Source of the DNA: Gonium pectorale
Lineage: Eukaryota > Chlorophyta > Chlorophyceae > Chlamydomonadales > Volvocaceae
Assembly (NCBI GenBank): GCA_001584585.1
Contig: LSYV01000012.1
Coordinates: 624,981 to 688,980 of the forward strand
Length of the DNA stretch: 64,000 nt
Direction: 5' to 3'
Shown here: positions 45,316 to 57,300 of the stretch, piece after piece
How positions within the stretch are numbered: the first letter of the stretch is position 1
Layout of the letters: each line of letters starts with the position of its first letter
Program-made: the position numbers and the translations under genes
Notes under the pieces: model-generated
Database searches by the model: none
What the model saw: the letters and a program-made list of their open reading frames with translations, nothing else
What the model was told of the DNA's origin: nothing

Positions 45316-48300
45316 ATGTTGCTGAGCGTGAATGGCCAGGAGTTCGAGGTACCACCCGAAATGGGTAACGCCCCTCTTGCAGCCTTCATCAAGACTCGCA
45401 CTCCATTTAAGGTTAGGAATATCTTTGGGATTTGTGGCGGCCTCTTCAGGTCACATTGCGGTTGCTCCACACCTAGGCCCTTCCCCGCGTCTTTCCTGGA
45501 TCGTACGTTCCGTCGACGCGTGTGATCTGAACCTGACATGGAACCGGACTGCGCGCTCGCGCGTGTCGTTGCTCCTACTTGCACAGACACGCCTCAAACA
45601 CGTGCCCCTTGGCTGCCCTGGGCCAAGCAGAGCGTGAAGGTGGCTTGTGGAGAGGGCGGCTGCGGGGCGTGCACTGTTGCCGTCGTGGAGGAGCGGGACG
45701 GTGAGGGCGTGGCGTGCAGGGCACGACGGATGGGTGACCACGGGGTGTGCGCAACCGGGTGCCACTTCCATCGGCTCCAACACTCGCATTTCCACAGCCC
45801 TACCCCTTTGCCAGCAATACGTCAACGCAGCCCTTGCTCGAACCTCTGCTGAAGAACCCCCACGACCAGTCTTGACGCCGCTAGCTATTATCCGCTTCGG
45901 GCGCCTCCTCTTCCTGAGCCGCTTCCCAAGTGACCTGCTAACCCGTCCAGTGCCCCCGGCCCCTTGTCTGCTCAGGTGCCCCTTTCTTGCGGACCGTCAA
46001 TTCATGTCTGGCCCCCGTCTACTCGGTCCGCGGCAAGGCCCTGATCACGGCCGAGGGGCTGCCCGCGGCGGCCGGCGGCGTATCGCTGGTAGCTGGTACG
46101 GCGGGGCCCCGCAGCCGTTGTTTTATGACGCGGCCAACATGGGAGCTGTGGGGTTGCAAATGCAGCGGCGCTGTCAGCGGCTGTAGCAGCCAAGGCATAC
46201 CGACCCTCCTCTCCTCCGCTTCTGTCCGCCCCCCGGGCCACTTAGCTAATCCACGTTGCGTCGCCTCGCCTGTCCCTATGCCTTCCTTGTGCCGTGCCTC
46301 AGTGCAAGTGCGCCGGCTCCGCTCCGCCTCCGCCCCCTTCCTGGGAGCCTTTTGGTTGGACGGATCGGGATGGCATGCGCCTCTAGCTTGCCTACTGAGA
46401 GCGCCTGCTGATCTCAGTAGGCATATATCCCTTCCCTATGCCATATATCTCTTCTTGCCCCCGCCTCGTTCAACCCGTTCCGGCGGCAGAGCGCCTTGCG
46501 TCCCACCACGCAAGCCAGTGCGGATACTGCACCCCCGGATTCACCGTCGCGTGCCACGCCGCCCTTCACAATGCGGCTGCGGCAGCCGCGCCTGCGGTCG
46601 GTGCGGAGGCGGCTGCGGGGACGGGGGGCGCGCCGTGCGGCCACGATGCCGGCGATCACCACGGCGCCTGTCAGGGCAGCGGTAACGGCACCTGCCAGGG
46701 CAACGGTCATGGCCACGGCAACGGTAACGGCACCTGTCAGAGTAACGGCCACGGCAACGGCAATGGCAAATGCGCCAAGAACGGGGCCGCAAAGCGCGGC
46801 AGCGGCCCCCTGCTGAACGGGGATGCGCTGCGGTCGGCCCTGGACGGCAACCTGTGCCGCTGCACTGGCTACAGGCCAATCGTCGCGGCTTGCAGGGTGA
46901 GACAGCTTTATCTGTTGGGGAATCAAAGAAACGGGCAGTATCCGTGCAGAGGCTGTTTGTTGATGCGCGGGCGCTCGCAGCGCATTGGACCGACTGGGCG
47001 CCTGACCCTTGGGTCGTGGCCGCCGGACATTGTTGCCCGCATGCGTGGCTACTGGGCTGCGCATACCTCACTTGCCCCTTCACCCGCACCAAACGCTCAT
47101 TGTTGATTTGCTGTTCTGCCTCCGCGCAACTCCTGCAAAGCGCACGCCATGTCAAGCGCCCTGCGTCGCGCTCACTTGCTGGTGACATCGTGTGCCGCGC
47201 TGCGCTGCGCGCTTCCTCCTGTCCCCTGCCTAACACGGGCCCACGCACCGCCCACATCTCAGCTTCACAGATGATGTACCATATCCGCAATGGCGTAGTG
47301 TGGTACTTTAACGCAATGGCGTGGTGTGGTACTGGCGTAAGTACCGCATTACGCCCTTGCATGTATGGTACGCGCGCGCGGGCGATCGCCCTTGAGTGTC
47401 CTCTCCATCCCCGGCACCGGTGCAGAGCCTGGCCGACATTGAGGATCTGGGTCAGGCGCTCGGTGCGCCCGCCGCCGCTGCCGCCACCGCCGCCACTCCT
47501 CCGGCGGATGAGGAGCTTGCCCTTGGCAATGGGCAGCTACTGAAGGTGGGGCTGCCGACAGGGCAATGAGCTATCTGAACGCGTCGCCGATTAAGTAGGA
47601 CAGGGTTTCGTCTGGGGTTGGGTCAAGCGCAACCGCCCTGGGCCAAGGCGCATGAGCCAACCGTACCCACTTGTTACCATGTTTCCCTCATAGCCCTTGC
47701 CGCGGCAAAGCACCTCGTGTTGTCTCCTTTCTCAGGTTCTCAGGATCGACAGACCCCCACGCATTTCCGCAGCGCAGTCCGTAGATTGTCGCGAACGCAG
47801 TACCGAACCGCACTGCTCACTCGGATGCATCGCCCCTCGCGTTTTTCTCCTTGCAGGTCCCCAAGTCGCTGGAATCTCTGCTAGCGGAGGCGGCCTGCCT
47901 CGCCGCCTCGGACGCCTCCAGTGCGCCCGCCGGCCCCGGCCGCGGGGGCTCGGCGGCCTCGTGGCGGCTGGTGGCGGGCAACACAGGCCACGGCGTGTTC
48001 AAGGACTGGCCGGCGAGCGAAAGCGTCCTGCTGTCGGTCACCGAGGTACGGCACGTACGGCAACCACATGCATGTGTTGTGCTGGCACCCAACTGGTGCT
48101 TGGCGCCCTCCCCAAGGCCTCCGCAAGGAGTTTACAGGTGCATCCCTGATTGCTGTCCTGTGCCTCAGGTTCCGGAGCTCCTTGAGCTGAAGCTGGTGGT
48201 GAGTGCCAGGCAGCGCAGCGCCTGAACAAACAGCAGGGTAAACCCGTAAACACGACGGTTTCCGCAAGAAGCGCAGCGTAGTAGGGGAAACCAAGGTTTC

Positions 48301-51300
48301 CTGCGTTCGGCTGGCAAGCGTTTGTGCACGTCGCTGCTGTCCAGTAGTACGGCAGTACGAGGCCGGTAGGCCAGTGTTCATAGGTTGTCGCACCGGTCGG
48401 TGCTAGCTAATCCGCGAGTTTCCTTTTGTCAGATCTGACACCGCCGGGCCGAACTGAGCCAAACTACGTTACAGTCCCTGGCCAGTCTCGGCTTGGTGGA
48501 TCAGGGCTCGCACCCCCATCCCAGAACAACCCAGAACAGCGTTCTCCTGTATCCCAGCGCGGGGTCAGCCCTTTGTACCTGAGCTTGTTAGGTATGGCTT
48601 GGTGGGTTGTTCCTGCGTACTTCGTTGTGGTGGGACGTTCGCAGGTTCGTCACCCTGACCTAAACACCCTTACGGCTGACGACGCCCTGGGTGCTGCCCG
48701 CCTCGCGCTCCCTCCGCCGCCCGCAGGAGGCATCATACGGGCCCCCCGGCCGCCCGCAGCTGCTCATCGGCGCGGGCGTCACGCTGGAGCAACTGGCAGC
48801 GCGCCTGGAGCGGCTGGCGGCCGGGGAGGCCGGGGCCGAGGCTGCGGTAGGAGGAGGCGGCGCCGCCGCCGTCCGTCAGTGGGCGGCGGAGACGTGCGCC
48901 CACCTTCGCCGCATTGCCGGCCGCCACGTGCGCAACTCCGCCACGGTGCGTGACTGTGTGCGCGCGTGTTGTATGTGCGGACGGTGCTTGCATGCGCTGT
49001 AGCTGATGCAGACGAAGGCACGGTGCGTGCGGAGGTGGACGCAGACGTGCCGCAGACGGGCTGAAGGGTGTGGTGAGTTTGCTGAGGGTCCGCCCCTTTG
49101 TCTAGACCACCGTTGCGCGGCGACCGTCCGTGCGTGGCGCCTGCTGGCCTGGCCGTGGCTTGTGCGGTCCCGGTGCGAGGGCTGTGGCACGAGTGCACGC
49201 ACATACAGGGGCAAGTCACATACCCTCCAACCCCAACCCCTACTCCCTACCCCAGGTGGGCGGCAACCTGGCCCTCACAGCGGAGCGGGGGCTGCCCAGC
49301 GACGTGGCGACTCTGCTGGGGGCCGCTGGTGGGTGTGTGGTGGCGGAGGGGAGGGCGCAGGAGCAGAGGGCAGGGGCGCGAGGGTGGGGCCGTGGATTGG
49401 GGGCGCGTGGGCGCAGTCGGGGCGCGACAGGGCATACGGAAAGGACATGGCAGGGGACAGGGCTAGGACTGCCATTCCTTGGGGATTAACATAAGCCCTG
49501 CCGGGCGGCGGCATCATAGAGCGCATGTATGTCTCCGATGTGATGTCTCGTAAGACTTGCCGCAACACTATGCGCGGCCCGCTGATGCGCGCGCCGTCTG
49601 CGCCCATGCCGCAGGCGCCGAGGTGGAGCTGCGGCTGGTGTCCACCGACGCCGCGACCCACGGGTCGCTGGTCCGGGCCGACCTGATGGCGTTCCTCGCC
49701 TCGGGCGCCGCCGCCGCCGCCGACGGGCAGGCGAGCGGCGCCGTCGTGCCGCCGGGCTGCGCTTACATCCTTACGGCGGTGCGCGTGCCGCTGCCGTCAG
49801 GCCCCGAGGTGAGCGGTCAGACCCATGGGGCGGCAGCCGCGGCTACTGGGGCCCTGAGCCTGGCCTCTCATGGCCGGAAGGGTCGTCAAGGCGCCTGCGC
49901 TCTACCCTAATCACCTAAAACCTCATCTTCGCTACCCCCATCCCGGCCTGCCCGCGTCCTTGCAGGCGCGGTTCTGGAGCCAACGCGTGGCGGAGCGCTA
50001 CAGCAACGCCGCGGCGATCGCCAACGCCGCCATTTCCGTCACGCTGGCGGCCGGCGACCACGGCGGCGGAGGCGCTGTGGTGGCGGCGGTGCGGATCGTG
50101 GTTGGTGTGCGGACGCCCCCAGCCGGCCCAGTCCTGCAGCACAATGCCGCCAAGTCGGCCGACGCGGCCGCACTGCTCCTGGACGGCTGGCGCTGCTTTC
50201 GCGCCGTTGCGGCCGAGGCAGCGCTGCTGGGCAAACCCGCCACTACCGCCAGCGTGGCGGCGGCACTGGCGGCTGCCGAGCTGACGGCGGTGGCGGCGGG
50301 CACGGCGGCGACTGTGGCCGAGGGCCTGGTTGCGCAGGGCCTTATGGCCTGCCTCGGCCTGGCGCCGCCGACGGCGGGGGCCGATGGCGCCGACTCCAAC
50401 GGCGACATGGCAGCGGCGGCGCCGCTGTCCAGGCTGCCGCCGCCCTCGCTCGTGAACGGCAGTCAGGTGTACCCAGATCCGGTGCCAGAGCTGGAGCCAG
50501 TCACACACCCCGTACCGAAGTACGGGTCCAAGCTGCAGGTGCGCGGGGGGCGGGGGCCTTTGGCCGCCAGCCGTCGCCTGTCAGCCGGCCCTGGTGCTAT
50601 CCAAATGTTCACCCCCCATTCCTTAGTACTACTGAGCAGTATCGACCTATCAGACTATCCGTCCTTCTGTCATGCGCCTGTACCCGAGCTGAACGCAAGG
50701 CCGCCGCGGGCCCTCCTCCACCGCTTCACGTCACTCCCACCGCCGTACATCCCAGGCCTCCGGCACGGCGCTGTACACGGAGGACACGCCCGTACACGAC
50801 GGCGCCCTGTACGGCGCGTTCGTACTCGCGTCCCGGGCCGGCGCCGTGCTGGCGGGCCTCGACGCCTCTCCCGCGCTGGCGCTGCCCGGCGTGGTGCGCT
50901 GCATCTCCGCCGCCGACCTCTCCTCCCTGGACCTGAGTGCCGCCGGCAGCAGCGGCGTCGTGAACCGCCACGACGCGGCGGTGGGCATGGGCGGCACGGT
51001 GCCGGAGCCGGTGTTCCTGGATACCGGGAGTGTGGTGGGCTTTGCTGGCCAGGCTGTGGGCCTGGTGCTGGCGACGAGGTGGGCTGGGGCGTGGTTTTTA
51101 GAGGTTCGGGGTAAAAGGTTGATCGTTTGTAGACTTAGGGTTCGTTTAGTTGGGTGGGGACGCGGGATAGAACACTGTCGTGGGGGTGCATTGGGTCGAA
51201 CGAAGCGGCTTTGTTGGCGCGGGGGAAGGGCAGTGGTGATCGTGCCGCTTGGCGTGGCAAACGCGGGGTGGCACGGCGAGCGCGTGGTCTGCTGCAAGAT

Positions 51301-54300
51301 GCCGGGCGTCATGCGACTCGGGTGGCAGTTGCACGGAGCACGAACCCCGTGCTGGTCCTCAGCTGCCCAAACAGTGTTCGCGAACGCTTGTCTTGAACCC
51401 CCTCGTGACCCCTTCGCGCAGCCCATGGGCAGCTCAGCGCGGCGCCAAGGCCGTCGCCGTACAATACGACGCGGATTCGGTTCCGGCGCCCGTGATGTCG
51501 ATCCAGGACGCCGTACGAGCTGGATCCTTCTATCCTCTGGGCGCCCTCCTAGCGCCCATGGGAATGGCCAAGGGAGGCAGCTACGGTGGCACCTCCGTAA
51601 TCGCAGCCGCAGGTGGCCCCGCCGGCGGCGCCGCTGTCGACGCCGCCCTGGCGGCGGCCGGCGCGCCATCGGCCGCCGCAGCTGCAGCTGCTGCCCTAGG
51701 CGCGCCAGCGCCGGCGACACCGGCAGCGCCAGCAGAAACCGAAGCTATCCCATCCGCCGCTACGGGCGGCGCGGTCCGTGTGGTTTCGGGGCGGTACGGC
51801 ACCCCCTCGCAGCTGCACTTCTACATGGAGACGCAGAGCGCGGTGGCATGGCCGGACGAGGACGGCTGCGTCGTGGTGCACAGCTCCTGTCAGGGTACTG
51901 ACATGATCCAGGTACGGCAACCTGGTGCACAGTCGTACGACCGACTCTGCGGAAGTCCTCCGCAGCCCGTGTCCGCATCTCCGAGTTCCTGCGACCGGCA
52001 TTGCGCCGAGTGTGTAGTCCGAGTGTGTAGTCCCGTACAAACGCCCGAGTTGGCCAGCCTCGGCAGCGACTCACCCATTACTCGGCCTGCCATTCGACGA
52101 AACACGGCCGCAAGATCGCATCGGACAGCTTCAGCAACAGCTCACGCACGGCGGCGCCTGGCGCTGGCGCACGTTAGAAAACACCGTCAGGGCGCCATGC
52201 GGCGCCCCTCCAGGGCACCTTTGCTTCGCAAGCGCTGTAGAGGCCTCACATCTCACCACCCCATCGGGCACCCCGCGGGGGGGGGGTGCGGGGCAGCCGA
52301 TCGGCTACGGCCGTCGCAACCCTTGCACCACCCAACCCACTTACCCAACTTGCCCTACCAACCGATAACCGCCAGGCCGCCGTCGCCACGATGCTGGGCC
52401 TGCCGCTGAACAAGGTCATCGCGCGGTGCCGCCGGGTGGGGGGCGGCTTCGGGGGCAAGGCCACGCTGGCGCGCCGTGTGGCGGCCGCGGCGGCGTCGGC
52501 GGCGGTCATCACGCGCCGACAAGTCAGGTACGGCCAGTGCTGTGCCCCCTCGCGTTTGGACCTTGCTCCTCACGGCAGCATCACGCCTCCGTGTCATGCG
52601 ATGAGCGCGTACGGCAGTACCAAGAACGCGGCGCTCTACCGGTTATCTCATCCTCCAGGCCGCATGGATCCATAACAGCATCCACGCGAGATAAAGACGC
52701 AAGGGCGCCCGGTGCCCTTACCTTGCGCTTCTGCGACCAATGAGCCTCTGATCCCTGGAGCCCCTTACCCTTCCCAGCTACCCGGTGCCCTTAACTCCTG
52801 TGCCGCAGGCTGAGTCTGTTCAGTTTTGTCTGGGGCCCATAGCCTGTTCGGTTTTGTCTGGGGCCCAGGGTCTGTTCGGTTTTGCCTGGGGACTGCTCGC
52901 GGGGCTGTGACGGGGTCGTGGCAGGACGATTACAGCGGCCTACGCCCCAAGCCCTCCAACAAAGAACCGAGGATGCCTTGCAACCCCTTGCCCCCGCAGG
53001 CTGCAAGTGCCCCGCAACGATGATTTTGTCATGAACGGTGGCCGCTGCGACGGCGACGTCTCCTACGTGGCCGTGGTCCGGGAGGAGGCGCCCGCCGGCT
53101 CCGACGCGGCGGATGAGGGCGGAGCGACCCGCGGGTCGACAAACCGCCTCCGGCTGTCCGCGCTCGACCTGCACGTCGTGCTGCGCGGCGGCGCCTACAT
53201 GGACATCGCGTGGCTGGACGCCATGGGCATGCTCAACGCCATCACCGGCCTGTACGACATCCCTGCGTTCAGGTGGGGTGGGCGTGTGCATACATCTATG
53301 CATGCGTGCGCTGCACACATGCTGTACGCCGTACACACACGCTGTACGATGACGGTTCGTAACGGAGCAGGGTCGAAACGGTTGTTGCAAGTACGTGTGG
53401 CGCGTGTGTACAGACGTGTACTGTACAAGTACGCCGAAACGAGCAGACGTGTGGCGCGTGTCTCGTTCGAGAGTTTGGGTTTGGTGATGAGGACCGTGCG
53501 GGGGTACGGGAGAGGTACGACATCCCAGCGTTCAAGCGGCGGCATGTGCGCGCTTCCGTACACATTATGGCGTATTCCGTACGCGGCGGAGTTTGGGGCG
53601 CGCAGAATGGCGGGATGCAAATGGGTAAAATTCGCGCAGAGCGAGCTGGGCCTGGGTTGTGTCTGATTCGCAAGGTTAGGTTTGGGTTACGATGGCCATG
53701 CGGTGAGACGGCGGAGGTAACGGCGTGATGGAGGGGCCATGAGATAAGAGACATGCAATCTCAGATGCAGTGGCTAGCAGCTGAACGCGCCATGAGCCTG
53801 GCCGTGCTCTCCATTTATGCTGCAGGGCTGAGGTGGCGCTGGCGCGCTGCAACCTGCCGCCACGCACGGCCGTCCGCGCCCCCGGCGAGGCGGTCGGCAC
53901 CCTGATCATTGAGCAGGTATGCGACGATGCCTGCGACGACAGGTCGCGTCAACTGGAGCCCCGCACCCGAATGCGCGCAAGGGTTCCTTTGGTTAAGACT
54001 GTGTCTCGGGTCCCGTTGGATCCAGATCATGGAGCACGTGGCGGCGGAGCTGGGCGTGGATCCGGAGACCTTCCGCCAAGACAACTTCCTTTCGGCGCCC
54101 AAGCCGCAGCCGGAGCCGGAGCCGGCAGCTCCAGAGGCAACGCCGGCGCCGACTTCCGCCGTGCAGGGTACCTCGGAGGAGCAGGCGACAGTCAGCAAGA
54201 AGGGCGACGCCGCCGCCGGTCAGGAGTCGTCTAAGCCAGTAGTGACGGCGGTCTCGGAGCCCGCCAAGCCTGCGCCGCAGGTACCCTACGTGCTGGTCGG

Positions 54301-57300
54301 GGTTTTACAGGCGATCTTCATGGACGTACCCGTATGGTCTCACGGAAACCTTGGGGATGCCCTTGGGTCCTGCCTCCTGCGGTTACGCACTTGTGAGCTA
54401 CAGGAGCGCTCGCTGGAGGCATTCACCAGCTGCAACCTCAGCACCCCACGCGTCCCTAGACGCCTGCAGGCGCTGCCCGGAATCGGTCGCAACCAACGCA
54501 GATGCGGCCACAGCCGACGTCAACCTGTGTCGACCTGGGCGATGGGTGGTCCCCCCCCCCCGCCCGTTAATGACCCAGGCGATGGGTGGTCCCGTTATTG
54601 AATGAGCATCCATGGTTTTATGGCACCCGATCGCGCTCCCCTCCGCAATGTCCCCCAGCCACTGAAAGGCGGTCGCGTTCCGCGACCCCACCTCGCCCGT
54701 GCCTCCCGCACAGGCATCCGCCGACGCGGCCCCGGTGACGCCGCCGCCGCAGCTGCCGCCAATCCGCATGCCCCTGGGCAAGCTCATCCCCGCCCGCATG
54801 TTCACGCTGCCGGTGCTGTGGGAGAAGCTACAGCGGCAGGCGGACTGGGAGGGCATCAAGGTGCGTAGGGTGTTGGAGCGTGATGGAGCGGTGGAGGGTT
54901 TATGATGAGGAGCGGGAATAGCCTCGTGCGCCGTCCGCATGACGGGTCACGCATCATCCCAGCGCGCAGGCGTCCCGGGAAGCCCTCAAGTGGGTCGCTG
55001 GCCGTGTATGCAACGTGTGGTGTGTCCTTGCCTTTGCTCTCATGACACCCCACACAGGCCGAGGTGGCAGCCTTCAACGCAGCTAACCCCTGGCACAAGC
55101 GGGGCGTGGCCATGCTGCCCGCCAGGTGCGTCCCTCGGCCGCGTGGAGCAGCCACAGAGCTTGCGTTTGCTTATCTGGGCTATGTCCAGCCAGCCATACA
55201 TATATCAGCCAGTTGCGGATTTTTTATCATGCGTTTTAGGGCGAGTGTGGGTGAGTGATGGAGACTAGGTACTGCGAGGTGAGGGCCATGTGTCGAAGAC
55301 AAGCTGACGGCTCTGGCGGCGCCGCCATCTTTGGCACATGCCCCTCATAAACTGGCACGGAGGGCCGCGGCATGCTTTGCTCCTCTCCCAAGCCAAGTGC
55401 ACGCCCATGCCAATGGGGCTCCTTGCATACAGCCTTGGGAGACCCCGCCGACGCTCCAGTCCCCTCCCTATCCCTGCCGTGTCGCCGTGTGGCGTGCGCG
55501 CCGGTACGGCGGCCCACCTTGCACGGCAGGTACGGAATGTACCGCGGTCGCAAGCCCGCGTACGTCAGCCTGCTGGCGGACGGCAGCGTGCAGGTTGCCA
55601 CGCACGGAATCGAGATGGGGCAGGGCCTGTTCACCAAGGTCGCGCAGGTGGGGCGGGGCGGGTGGCCGCCATTGACTGCCTGGTGGAGAGCAGCTTCATC
55701 CTCGTGTGCGCTTCCGGGTGTGCAGTGCGTCAAGTTGGGGGGCGCGGGCTGAGTCTCGCAAGGCGGTAGGATTGCGTTGTGCGGGAGGGCAACATGAAGG
55801 AATGTGCCGGTTCATGAAAGGGAAGGTGGGCTGAGAAGGCGAGCGTGGGGCGTTGTTCGGGCGCGTTTGTTGGCATCAACCCCTGAAGGCAGTTGCATGC
55901 CCCTGGTCCGTGTGGGATACGGAGTCGGGAAAGGGGAATACAATGTGCGAGGAAGCGACATAGTTGCGTTTGGGTGGCTGAGTGGGGTGGCTTCTGGTGG
56001 GATTTGCGAGAGTGGCCGGAGTAAGTACCAGTCATAAGCAAACTTTGCCAGCTGCGGTGGCTGGGTGGCGGCAGCTACAGGCGGCTCGGGGCGGCTTAGG
56101 GGCGGCTCTGTGTTACTTTCCTTGGCCCGCCGTTGCGGAGCTTAGCTTATGATCACTCTGCCTGACCCCCTCCCTCGGCGCCATCGTGCTGCGCCGCCCC
56201 CAGGTGGCGAGTCAGACCCTGTCAGAGCTCCTGCCACCCGCTCGGAGGCCGCTGCCGCTCCAGTCCATCAGGTACGGCAGGGGCTAGACGCGCACGATAC
56301 GTTGGTGCGGTTAACCGTCGGGCGACGACGTCCGGGCGATGGCGTGGCGGGTTTAGGGTAGAGGCGCGGGGTAGGTGCCTTGGCGCCTGGCGCACGTGCC
56401 TGGTGTGCAACGAACGGGTTTCTGAAGCTCAAGGCGCGGAGCCATGCCCGCTGGGTCGCGTCGCATGAATATTACGTTGCAACACTTTACTCCCGGCCAG
56501 CATGTCGGAAGGGCCCCTCCCACACACACAACTGTTCAGGGACATCGCCCCTTCGACTGCCTCGGGAGCTGGGTCCTACACCGACGCCATCACTTTCGCG
56601 CTTATGCTCGTCGTATGNNNNNNNNNNNNNNNNNNNNNNNNNNNNNNNNNNNNNNNNNNNNNNNNNNNNNNNNNNNNNNNNNNNNNNNNNNNNNNNNNNN
56701 NNNNNNNNNNNNNNNNNNNNNNNNNNNNNNNNNNNNNNNNNNNNNNNNNNNNNNNNNNNNNNNNNNNNNNNNNNNNNNNNNNNNNNNNNNNNNNNNNNNN
56801 NNNNNNNNNNNNNNNNNNNNNNNNNNNNNNNNNNNNNNNNNNNNNNNNNNNNNNNNNNNNNNNNNNNNNNNNNNNNNNNNNNNNNNNNNNNNNNNNNNNN
56901 NNNNNNNNNNNNNNNNNNNNNNNNNNNNNNNNNNNNNNNNNNNNNNNNNNNNNNNNNNNNNNNNNNNNNNNNNNNNNNNNNNNNNNNNNNNNNNNNNNNN
57001 NNNNNNNNNNNNNNNNNNNNNNNNNNNNNNNNNNNNNNNNNNNTGGCTGGGACTTGACCGGCAGCATCAAGCATGCAACTTGCCTGCCCGGCGCTGAGGG
57101 GCGATTCCTTGCTCCATGACACCATGTTACTCGCAACCCACCCCGTCCCCTGCTTTGGGCGCCCCCCCCCCCACATACACAGAAAGCGATCCCCAAAATG
57201 GCGGGTCGCGAGGACTACGGCCTTGTGGTGAGGCAGCCGGGTTAATGGGGTCCACGGTGATGGGGACGTACGTGTTGGGGAGATGCCGGGGGAGGCGCAA

